A stretch of DNA of 64,000 bases. It comes from Cordia subcordata (Eukaryota > Streptophyta > Magnoliopsida > Boraginales > Cordiaceae). The stretch lies in contig JAPTOF010000001.1 in assembly GCA_028554755.1 (NCBI GenBank), positions 40,877,501 to 40,941,500 of the forward strand, given 5' to 3'. How positions within the stretch are numbered: position 1 is the stretch's first letter; every line of letters begins with the position of its first letter. The position numbers and the translations under genes were made by a program. This document shows, piece after piece, positions 11,851 through 22,800 of the stretch. The notes under the pieces are model-generated. The model searched no databases and had not been told where the DNA came from. It saw only the letters and a program-made list of their open reading frames with translations.

Positions 11851-12738
11851 ATGATGGTTTTCAGCTCATCCAGAGGCAATCTCAATTGTGTTAAAAGTTC
11901 AGACCCAATTCCTGGCAAAGAAGGCACAGCTTCAAGCCCAACTTGCATCTGCTCAAGACTCAAAGACGTACAAAAAGCTCCTCAAAGATTATCTCAAAGA
12001 GTTCGGAAAAGATGAAGATGAAGAAGAAGATCTTCCTTAAACTTCTCAAAGTTCGTCTCAAGGCCCAAACCAAAACGAAGATGACTGTTTCGGAATCGAC
12101 ACGTCAGCATTCGATTATTGAAAGACAATCCAAAACAATTACACCCACGACGTCAGTGGTGAAAGTGGTCATGAGTATAGTCCAAATTTGCGTTTCAAAA
12201 TGTGAACAGTCCCGGACTCGTGACTTTGCCACCTTCAAACAACGATAAACTACTTTCGATTTGAGGATCCCGTGTGCTCCTCAAAAGCAGATAAAATTGT
12301 CCGCGTGATAAACTACTTTCTATTTGAGGATCTCGCGTGCTCCTCAAAAGCAGATAAAATTGTCCGCGTGATTCAATAATTATCAACTTTTCTTTTGCTT
12401 TTTCAAAAGCAATGATTGTAATTATTTCTTTTGTTTTCTTTGTAATATCTGGGCCTATAAAAGGTTCCAAGTTGTATTAGTTGGGTGTTCGTTTTTGTGT
12501 GTGTGTTTTTCGTTTGCAGAAATCCTGCTCCTTTGTATTCGTCCTTTGTAATAATCTCCTATCAATAAAATTACTGTTTTCCTTCAAATCTCTGCGTTCA
12601 ACATATTGCTGCACCATCAAATTTAAGGTACTCATTCAAATTTAAAATTAGTTTCAATTTTACTGCTATTTTCTGAATATACTTTGATTTATATCTATTA
12701 CAATATTTTCATTTATCTACTACTTTGCTGCCTGGGGA
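11640..12738 (+). repeat. Right arm of the pararetroviral inverted repeat
   Basis: Inverted partner of 9012-10075. It includes the end of the ORF2-like region, a promoter with TATAAAA at 12456-12462, a polyadenylation signal AATAAA at 12564-12569 and about 170 bp of leader. A 63-bp unit is present twice in tandem (12244-12306 and 12307-12369) but once in the left arm. Confidence 0.88.
12456..12569 (+). promoter_or_regulatory. Pararetroviral promoter TATA box and polyadenylation signal
   Basis: TATAAAAGG at 12456 is followed by a T-rich stretch and AATAAA at 12564, about 105 bp downstream. This promoter and poly(A) pairing is typical of caulimovirid intergenic regions, where the terminally redundant transcript reads through the signal once. 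An inverted copy lies at about 9180-9290. Activity is not known. Confidence 0.6.
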
Positions 12739-13790
12739 AAATCAAAATATTAATATCTATTTTGACTGGGGATCATATTTTTCAATAACAAAATAAATAA
12801 AAGAGTTTGAAAAAAGATTATCTAATAATTGATAAATTATTTGTACTTCAAATATCCAATGAAATGTGATATAAAATTCAAGAATTCAAATAGTATATAC
12901 TTTATTAGTTAAGTGGAAAAAATATATTGCATGCAATGCACGAAACAAATTAGTATTTTTTCATATCTATGAATACTCTGTTGGTGCGAAACGTTCTTAA
13001 TGTTAATTGAGTAACTAGTTATCATTGATAGTTAATTTTTATATTTTTTGTAAAATCAAATAATCTTAGAAAAATTAACGAAAGTGTATGAAAATGAGAG
13101 AATACGCACACATATTTGATCTTAAAAAATATTCATGCATGCATCTTAACCAAAAGGATTTTCAATCAAGATTTGAATATTCTTAGCTAAATATTCTGGA
13201 ATTAATCACAAATAGTGTAAGTTCAAAGAAGGAAAAAAAAAAAAAAGTGTTGCTACAAAAACTCTCTTCCTTCTCCTTTGTTTCTTTTCACCTTTAGACC
13301 ATCAAGAACATATTGACCTATAATCTCTTTCTCACTAAACAAATAGTTTGATTAATCAAGAAAATTAGCAATTGGTGTTCTTCATTCTATTGCTAATTTA
13401 ACCAATAGGAATCAAACAATTACAAAACTCATTCATTCACAAAAGAGAAATCCAAAATCCCTAATTAATAAATTGAATACCTAATTTTGTTGTAATTAGA
13501 AATCAATAAACAATAGGAATCAATCAGTTTACAAAATCCATTCATTCACGAGAAACAAATCGATAAAGAAAAGACTCCAGTCTTTAGAGTTCAAACTTCA
13601 TAAAGACCTCTTGCCCCTAAGCCCCTGCCTTTGCCGCTCAAAGCACTCGCCCCTCAGCTCCCGCCCCTCTCGCTCGATGCTTGGCGCCGGCTTGACGGCC
13701 TCATGATAGTCGTCGTTAGCCCCTCACGAGTCACACACGCGACTGAGGACTTGGTTCCTGTCAGAGATACGTTTGCGGTCAGTGAGTTTT
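12739..13790. other. Unassigned DNA with a GC-rich patch
   Basis: AT-rich non-coding sequence followed by an unusually GC-rich, C-rich patch at about 13590-13770. No terminal repeats or homologous protein frame could be recognised. Short open frames in the patch look like chance. Confidence 0.4.
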
Positions 13791-13794
13791 TTTT

Positions 13795-13990
13795 TTTTTT
13801 TAAACTTTTTTTGTATCTATTTTTTTATAAATTTGAAAATAAATTAACTTGTAGATGAGTAGACGTGGTCATCTTAAATTCTTGATCTTCCTTTCGTGTT
13901 ATTTTTCATTTTTTTAAATATACCTTTTTTTTATATAAAAGCAATTTGCCAAACAGGGCAGCTTTATTTTCTAAACTAATATAAAGCTTT
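13795..13990 (+). repeat. Block B, right-hand copy
   Basis: Plus-strand partner of 6000-6200. It is preceded by a poly-T run and followed by about 70 bp with no partner on the left, then by block A of the ALY promoter. Confidence 0.85.
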
Positions 13991-14059
13991 TAAATGGCTG
14001 GGGGCTCCTTATGATTTTAAATTTTAAAAAAAAGAACAAATTGTGTAACAAAATTGAAC

Positions 14060-14394
14060 ATCCTTTTTCTACTTTTATTTTTTAAAATAGTAAGTGTTTA
14101 AATAATTCAATTTTTGGAAAAAACACACGCTAAGAAATACAAATACTGAAATGCATAAGAGTTTCGCGGCTATACATTACACCTCTCTCTCTCTCTCTCG
14201 CACACTGACGCACGCGCGCGCGCGCACACACACATACACACTCTTTCTTCTCTCAACGAAACAAAAATACTGTGCTCTCGTCACCATCTCCGTTCCTCTG
14301 CAACCGGCCGTACGCTTCAGTACACGCACCTCGTCTCCAAATGCTCTCTTCAAAAACTTCGATTTGAATTCATCACGCAGCTTCGATTTTCTTG
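14060..14394 (+). promoter_or_regulatory. ALY promoter region and noncoding exon 1
   Basis: The region holds an AT-rich upstream part, then a (CT)n tract, an alternating (CG)n(CA)n run at 14210-14243, a pyrimidine-rich stretch (TCTTTCTTCTCTC) typical of plant Y-patch core promoters, and a 5' UTR ending at the splice donor TTG|GTAAAT (14394/14395). I infer transcription start near 14240. The whole unit is duplicated in inverted form at 6205-7035. Confidence 0.65.
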
Positions 14395-14569
14395 GTAAAT
14401 TTGTTATATTTAATTATTTTTTTTCACCGATTTGTATTCAAATATTTGAATTGGCTAGGGGTTTCCGCGACTTTTCTATTTTTCTTTGGAGCACCCGAGG
14501 TTTTTGTTTCATTTGTGAAGTTTGTTCGATCGGCGATGTTTCAAAATATTTGCTTCAGTTTTGAATTTT

Positions 14570-14929
14570 TTTTTTTGCATGATAGTCTGTGGCGTATTTT
14601 GGATTTTTTGCTATACTTTTTGTAATCGTAAACCTATTGATTGGAGTTCTGTAGTTAGGCTCGTAAATCTCGAATTCTAATTATTTCTTAAATTTATTTT
14701 TGCTCTAATTTTGGACTTTGTGCTTGGCATCTTTATTTGTTTGCTATAATTTTTGTAATCATAAAGCTGATGATTTTATTTCTTTAGTTTACTGCATAAA
14801 TCTCCAATTTTTATTTAGTTGTTTTGTTTAACTCTGCAATTGTTTTGTGGAGTACTTCAAATTATTGGCTATAGTTTTTGTAATTGTAAATCTGTTGTGA
14901 TTTTTGTAGTTCAGCTCATGGATTTCCAG

Positions 14930-14970
<41 letters not shown>

Positions 14971-15960
14971 TTATTTAATTTTTTTACATGATAGTTTGTG
15001 AATTATTTTGGTTTCTTTTTTTTTTTGCTATACTTTTTTCCCCCTAATCATTTAGCTGTTGAGTGGATTTCTGTAGTTAGTTCATAAATCTCCAATTTTT
15101 ATGTATTTATTTATTGTTGATGCAATTTTTTTAATTGTCCCCTATGCATTTTGTAGTTGGAGAACTTTTGATTGGACTTTTGCAGTTAAATTGATAAATC
15201 TCCGACTCTTTTGCTTTTCATTCTATAAATTTTATTCTTTTTGCATGATAATTTGTTTTCGTTGTTGTTGTTGTTATGGAATAATCGTATAAGTTGATTG
15301 AGTTTTGAATTCTGTGCTATTCTGTTCATAAATCTCCATTTTCCTTTTTTTTAGTATGTAAATTTGGTTTTCACCCCATGCAATTGTGGTGGATAATGTT
15401 GATTTTTTTTATTCTAACTATTATAATTGTGTTTTGACATGGAGTACCCAGAAATCTGTTGATTGACTTTTGTAGTTCACTTCATCAATCTCCATTCCCT
15501 TTTTTTGTTTGTCTGTAAATTTTATTTCTGTATGCAACTTTTATGGATATTTTGAATTTTCTGTTGCAATTATTGTAATTTTTTGTTGACTAGGTGTAGT
15601 CATAAAGCTTATGATTGAATTTTTGTCATTCAGTTCACGGATGTGCCATTTTTCTTATTTCCTTTTTTGCTGTGAAATTCTTATGAAATTTTGGTGGATA
15701 TTTTGATTTTTTCTTGTAATTACTTGAATTGCATTTTGACTTGGATCAATTGTGAAGCTATTGGATGAATTTATAGCATATTTAGTTTAGTTAACAAAAT
15801 TAAATATTTTGTATGTTTTTCTTTCGGCTGCATATTGGGATTTTGGTGGATAATTTGAACTGTCTGGGGGTAAATCTTTGCGCTTTGTTTCAACTTGAAG
15901 TAATTGTAAAGCTGTTGATTGAATTTTTTGAGTTTTAGTATTTCTGTTTTCAGGTCTCCA
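14570..15960 (+). repeat. Diverged tandem-repeat array filling ALY intron 1
   Basis: A T-rich unit of roughly 105-170 bp recurs about ten times. Each unit centres on a segment like GATTGATTTTGTAGTTCA followed by CATAAATCTCCAATTTT. Copies of this anchor lie near 14634, 14768, 14893, 15061, 15168, 15296, 15458, 15612, 15765 and 15918, with progressive divergence. A (TA)n tract lies at 14937-14966. Confidence 0.75.
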
Positions 15961-16877
15961 ATTTTCTATTGTAATTTTGATTTGTTTTTTCTGTGTTTAC
16001 AACATGGAATATTGTGGAATATATTAAATCTTGGTTTTGATTTTGTACTTTTGAGTTATTTGAAGCTGTTGATTGATGATTTTACGCTTGCTGCTTATTT
16101 AATTTCCTTTTCTTTTTGGGGTATATGTACATGTATAGTTACATGTGCACATGCAAAGATTGTAGCTTTAATGGCTACAAATTCATTTTGGAAATATGAG
16201 TCCTTTGAGGCATTGAGAATTGTAGGTTCCAATGATGTTGTTTGGGAATTTTGGTTCCATAGAAAGACTAGGTCTTTTATCATGTTTTAATTCCTTTTGA
16301 TGGGTTCTAAAATTTTAAACCAATGGCAATCAACTGAGATCATTGAACATTAAGTGGTATTCAATGCTAAAAAGGAAAGGGTATCTGTGAGGTAAATTGT
16401 CTTGGCATTTATTAGCTTGCTTGAGTTACTGGGCTGATTCTTTTCTGCAAATGGGTGGATCCAAGTAATTACTCTAGGCTGGGCGTAAACAATTTTAGAT
16501 CAGGAGCATAGAGTGGGTAAGTTCAAATTGAAGACCTTAGCATCTTGGTATGAGGGCCCATAATGCTGTGATTAAGTGTCATCTCACTGTTGAATAATAG
16601 TGAATGTAAGGACCTATAATGGACCTAAGGAAGCATGTTGGTGTGAGGTCATGGACTCAAAGTTGTTGGCCAATGCTAAAATGTAGGTGCAACTTGAAAG
16701 ATGGATGAATTTTACATAGGACATTTAGTTTCTGAGGAAAGTGTGCACGTGGTACATAATGAGGGCACAAGTTGTGATTCATGCTAAGAACAGAACAAAA
16801 GAAGATTTTAGTAGTACCTTTTACTTCCCTGTGCTGATTAAAGTTTTATTTTTACTATGTGATTCAGAAGTTTAATT

Positions 16878-19800
16878 ATGGCCCCAACAAGGAAGTCGAG
16901 AAGCGTGAACAAGAAGTATTCTTACATCAATGAGGTGTCTCCTACTAAAGATGGAGAAAATGCTAAAAGAAATAACTCTAGGGTAAGTTTTTCTGTGATT
17001 CTCTTTCTATAAATAATTCATTAGTTGAAAGAACTTTTTCTGCATTTTGGAATTTGAGTTGCATTGGATTAGATGGCATTGTAGAAAGTAGAGCATTCTT
17101 GGCAATGATCAAAAGTTCCTCCGGATCAAATAGCATCTTATAAAGTTGTGTATTCTTTGACAATGATCTATATTATCAACTTAGGATTTAGGTGAGAAAG
17201 TCATTTAATGATCAATTTAGTATGGAAAGTCAAAAGATAAATAAATGAGAAAGGAAACAATTTTCCCCACAGTTTCTTTCCTTTCTTATTGAATTGAAAC
17301 CTGGAAGATCCTACTGCTTGGAGGTTAGGGAAGAGACACACTAGTATTTATCTTTCGAATGCCTTCCTCTGGCCTGTGCTTGATCTTTCCGTTTCTCATT
17401 CTTATAGTTGTTGGGAGTCACCAAATCTCTTGAGAATTACAAATGCATGTAATCTATTGGATACCAGCCCGTTGGGACACTGTTTTGCCCAACAAACTAT
17501 TTTATTAATCCAATTTACTTTTAAAACGTTCCAATGACGTCCCCGCTATGTTTTTCGCCAAGCTACTCAAATCAGGAGAATCCACTTATATATTTAGTAT
17601 TTCATTATGTTGAGCTTAAGAAATACAGCCAGTGAATTGTGTGTGCATTCGACCCACATCCACTATAACATGGCTCTACCTTATTGTTTTTGTGACCAAC
17701 CAAAAGAAACAATTTTCTTCATATATTCTCCTTTTGTGTCTTACTAAAGGTGTTATTTACTTTTCTAGTTTGTTTCCACATTGATCTTTACTTTTTTCAA
17801 ATAGAATGCTTGACTCTTTCGAGCAAGTAGCTCATAGATGAAAAGATTCTTCTTCCTTCAATCCGAACAACCCAATCAACTTTTCAAAAAAAATGTAGCT
17901 GGACCTACTCATTCAGTTGAAAATTGGAAAATAAACCGTATCCCTTACTTAGGCCTCACTAGCCTTTTCAATAATATGCATTCAAAATTTTCACCTAAAA
18001 CATTGCTTAGTCAAACTAAGTCATTTGACATGTATGGGCTAGAATTTCTTTTCTGTGTTCCTTTTGGATTTTCTTCCCTCTATACTGAGTAAATTAATGT
18101 GAGCAATATTTATGCACTGCAAGAACGCAATATGCTTCTGGAGCATCTTTGGGTTTACAATTCCTAAAATTATTGCAGAAGAGGAAGTTGGCTGACATGT
18201 TAGGGCCTCAGTGGAACAAGGAAGAGCTGACTCGCTTCTATGATGCATACCGCAAGCATGGTAAAGATTGGAAGAAGGTTTGTTTAGATTTAAAGCTCAG
18301 CAGCTAATTAGTTTGTTCAAGTGGCAATAGTTTTTCCCTTCTCAGCAAGAGTAGTATCCTAGTTCTTTCCTTATGAATGATGTATCATCAAAGTTGGCAT
18401 AAGTTAGGCAAGAGTATCTTCCATGTAAATCTAAGTAGTCATTAGAAAACCTAGCGCATAGCCTTTTTCTTTGACTGATGTTGTGTTTGTTATATGCTTA
18501 TCTGATAACTTAAATCTGGAAACCATATAAAATGTGATTGCTCTTCTTTTAGTAATTACTTGGATCATGCAAACATGTAACAGTTCTACCAACTGCTTTA
18601 TATGGATTACAGGTCACTGCTGCCGTGCGGAATCGATCCATAGAAATGGTGGAGGCCCTTTACACAATGAATCGAGTAAGTATAATCTCTTGATATACAG
18701 CATAATAAACGATTATTCTGATCTTTTTGCATGTAATGAGAAGTCAGAACTGCATATGACTGACACTGGTTACACCTTGGTTCTGTTGGTTTCCTCAATG
18801 GTATGGGAGCCCCTTATTGTTCTGTGATCATACTTTCTCAGCTTGTTATATGTCCAAGTACATCCTTGTGTGAAAACATAAGGTCTCTCAAAATTGATAA
18901 GATAAACTACGTTAGATAATAATGGTTGGCTATTCGATAGCATGGTTAAGATGTTTTCCAATCTGAGTTGGAGAGCACCTTTCTCAACATGTGCTGTAGC
19001 CTATCTCAAGTTTGCGGGTCATAAACTCATACCATGCAGATTCCTATTTTACCTCTATATTGAGGACTTTAGCCTTGTAATACTTGTGCATTCACTTTTG
19101 ATTGATGGATAAATGAAAATGACTCTTATGCAAAAGATGATTCATTTGATGGAAAGCTTGTTACAAGGAAGAAACTGAAATTCCACTGAACAAAGAAATA
19201 AAAAGCCAAACAGTTTTTTGGAAAACTCTAAAATTTGAAGTTGCACTTGTCAAATATTCGTGAAATATAGCAAACTTTCCCAAGGAAAACTTCTAAAATT
19301 GTTTAACATTATCTGGATTAACAAAATTGCAGTATCAAAGGCCTTAAGTGAGAAAGTGAGGGAATTCTGGATATTGAATCTTTAATCGAATTACGTGTCA
19401 TTTTGGTCTGGAGCTAAGCACTTGAAAACCTATAAGCATCTGTAAAGAAGTTATAGATGGGGAAAAAAAAAAAGAAACGTTATGAGGAGGTCTTGTATAA
19501 TCCCATGTTGTCCAGTCGTTTGTATTATGACGTGTGAACCCCGCTCATAACAGATGGAGAAGATGGTGAGGTACAGAGACTTGTGTCAGGAATAGAAAAC
19601 TCCTTACAAAGGTAATCTGGGAAGGTCTTATGTTCTTGTCTGGTCATATGTGATTAAGGTTTGTTCATATTTATTATTTGCATTCAAACATTCATCTTGC
19701 AATAGTGTAAGAGAATTTGATTTCAATTTTCAACTTCTGCTATCACTTGAAGTGTCTCCTTCTTATTGTACAATTTGTTTTTCAGCTACCACTTGCAAGG

Positions 19801-22800
19801 GGGAGAAAAATTGTGATTTAGCTGTCTTAAAGTGAAGACAGTGTTTATTTTTAGAGGAGTGTCTCATGAGTATTGTTCAGTTTGTGAGAGTTTTCTTGCT
19901 TTGACAATTCCACTCTTCTATCAATTTAGTGTGAAGCATTACTTGAAGCTGATACTTTAATTGGCAATCTCTTGGTCTCACATGAAATTAAGACTTAATC
20001 TACTGTCTTTTGTGGCATATGTTTTTATCAGTTGTTGAATTATGGTCAAATCATCTCTCTTATCTTGCAATATTTCCTGAAGTTAAATGACTACCCAACT
20101 GCTGTGTTCCAGGCTTACTTATCTCTCCCGGAGGGGACTGCTTCTGTGGTTGGGCTAATTGCAATGATGACCGATTACTATTGCAATTTGGTGTGTTCTC
20201 TCACTCTCCCCCCTGCCCCCACAAAAAACAATCCCATCTTACCCCTCTCTCTCTCTCTCTCCCCCTCTCCCTTCCGCTACTTATGTCAATTTACTGGCTG
20301 TACATTTACCTTTTGGTAGCGCTGGATAATATTTTCCCCCCTTCCGGAGTTAATAATGAAAATTTTCTAGCTTTACCATCAGTTGATACTGCATTACAGA
20401 TTTGTTTAAACGCTTAATTATGCTCCACTACCTTTTCCTTCTCTTCATGTATGTAATTAAGGGAGGCCTAAAATGATAACAATTTTTTACTGTGCCGGGG
20501 AGAAGTGATCGAAGTTTATCTGCTAGGATAAGATGCATGGGTATGGCTAGTCACATACAAATCCTTTGGCGATCCCTCTGTTAGTTACTCTTTTTAAATC
20601 GAGGGACTGATCACTTAGTACTTAAGCATATTATTGACATCATCATGATGATATCTTCCCAGTGTTTGATTTACACGCTAATTTGCTTAATGAAATAATT
20701 ATTTAGTGGGCTAATTAGATTTTGGCCTGGTAGGCTGGAAGTGACAGTGACCAAGAAAGCAATGATGGTGCTGGGACTTCTCGAAAACCTGAAAAGCGTC
20801 CTCGGGGTAAAGTTCACCCTTCTAGTTCTAAAGCATCTGAGGGGAATACTTTATTGCACTTCCAGAATCTTGCATCAACTTATGGTTGCCTGTCATTGTT
20901 GAAGAAAAAGCGTTCTGGAGGTATGTTATTCTTAAAATGCAACACGTCGTGAGCCACTTGGCCTCATTACATATACTGATTTGTGCATCCATAACACAGC
21001 TCCATGGATGCACACAGATTGGAATATGCATAGATCAACACTTAATAAGTGTATAGACTCCCTACGTGCAAGGTGCTCTAGGCTGAGTCAGCTGTACGGC
21101 CACCTTTAAGCTTCAATATCATGTTCTGTCTATTTTCACCTTTGAATTGTGGAACTGCTCTAGAATTTGGTGGCTCCCTCTTTGGATTTACAAGTCTTCA
21201 CATTACTGAAACTGTCTTGAGAATGTGAACTATATATGCATCATTCATTGAAAATATCTTTTCTATCCACACCCATCTGTGTTGATCCTTTTAATTTGGC
21301 CAGGAAGAATGTCATAGTGAATTTTAACAATATTCTTCTGGAGTTTTCTGTAGGAAGCCGGCCTCGTGCTGTTGGGAAAAGGACTCCTAGATTCCCTGTT
21401 TCTTTCTCCTTTGAGAACGCTAATGGTGAAAAGTATTTTTCTCCAACCAGACAAGGCTTGAAACTGAAGGCAAATGCCAATGATGATGAAGTTGCTCATG
21501 AGATAGCATTAGCTTTGGCAGAGGCTTCACACAGGGGTGGTTCTCCCCAGGTTTCACAAACACCAAACAGGAAAACTGAGAGCATTATGTCGTCCCCTGT
21601 TCGTAAAGCTGAAAGAAAGGTAATTATTTGGCTCTTCTTTGATGCTTTCTCCATTCAAAAAATAGTCAATTGATTTTTGGGGCTTCTGCATGTAGTATTT
21701 CGAGCTAGAAACAGCCAGGTCAAAACCTGCAGGTAGTGATGTGGACGAAGAAGAGCTTGAAGGAAGTATGGAAGCTGACACTGGAGAATTATCTAGGTAT
21801 AGGACTTATTTAACAGAGTCTGAAAGTGTTGATAAACTCTTTCAGAGGGCTAGAAGATCTAGTGGAAAGAACCTAGAAGTTGATGACAGTATTGAAAATC
21901 AGTTTGATGATATTAAGGAAGCATGTAGTGGGACGGACGAAAGTCAAAGATTGGGTGGACGGAGAGGAAAATTTGATATTGAGGTTGCAGATGCTCAAAC
22001 TTCAAGATCATCGCTGCAGGGTCCGAGAAAGAGGAGCAAAAAGGTTCTTTTTACCAAAGGTATCGGAGAATTTTGTGATGTGTAAACGTCTTCTCCTTGT
22101 TATAAACCTCTTTCTTATCCTCGGGGTAATAGTTATTATACATAAACCATTTATGTTGTGAAATCTGTACCTTTGTCCTGCAGAAACCAAAAATGCAAAT
22201 TTCTAGATAGCTTTTTCTTTTATAATCAAAATCATTTGAAACACCATGTTGTTATGTAAAGCGGCAGCCCCTAAATCTTTGTAAATAGATGTAGGTTGTG
22301 TTGTTTTGAAAGGGAGGTACCATATTAGCTCAACATTGTTTGTGGCTTGAAGGATAAGCTTCTGCTTGCACCAGTATCTCTATGCATGCATAGAATCAAA
22401 TTCTATATCACATGTTTCTTCTTTAATATTGATATGATCTTTTTAGTTTTTATTGATTTAAAGTTTCTCTAATTTCTTCTCATTTGAAGCTAGATTGTTG
22501 ATGTTGATGTCCAACACTTTTTCTTAAAAGTTTAAATGTTTTTACCAGGTTTCCTGTGAGGCTATGACAAAAATAATGTCTACAACTTCATTGTGATTTA
22601 ACAATCTCTGTGTTATATTCCGGTTATTCGGATTATCCTGCTACTAATTGCAGCAGTTCATCTCATTGTCCCCTTTTGTTCTGCCTAGATGAAGAGTCTG
22701 CTTTTGACGCTCTGCAAACTTTAGCTGATTTGTCATTGAGGATGCCAGGAGTGGCAGATGAAGATGGTAAGGGATGCTTACTTCTATTTTTTAGACCTTG

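Larger units (their letters stand above)
7330..12738. mobile_element. Endogenous pararetrovirus (Caulimoviridae, florendovirus/petuvirus-like), rearranged and degenerate
   Basis: Fragments of a plant pararetrovirus genome lie in scrambled order: reverse transcriptase (+), movement protein (+), an inverted intergenic arm (-), a coat-protein/gag-like piece (-), RNase H (+), a downstream ORF2-like region (+) and a second intergenic arm (+). The two arms, 9012-10075 and 11640-12738, are inverted copies of each other. Frames are broken by stops and shifts, apart from the movement-protein frame. No integrase, LTRs or target duplication were found, as expected for EPRVs, which integrate passively. 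Genus assignment is tentative and rests on module content. Confidence 0.85.

Noticed and set aside
12920..12950. Helitron-like hairpin TGCATGCAATGCACG
   Set aside because: No CTAG follows at the right distance; it could be chance in AT-rich DNA.
13631..13858. Open frame in the GC-rich patch
   Set aside because: It is short, runs into a poly-T tract, and has no homologous feel.
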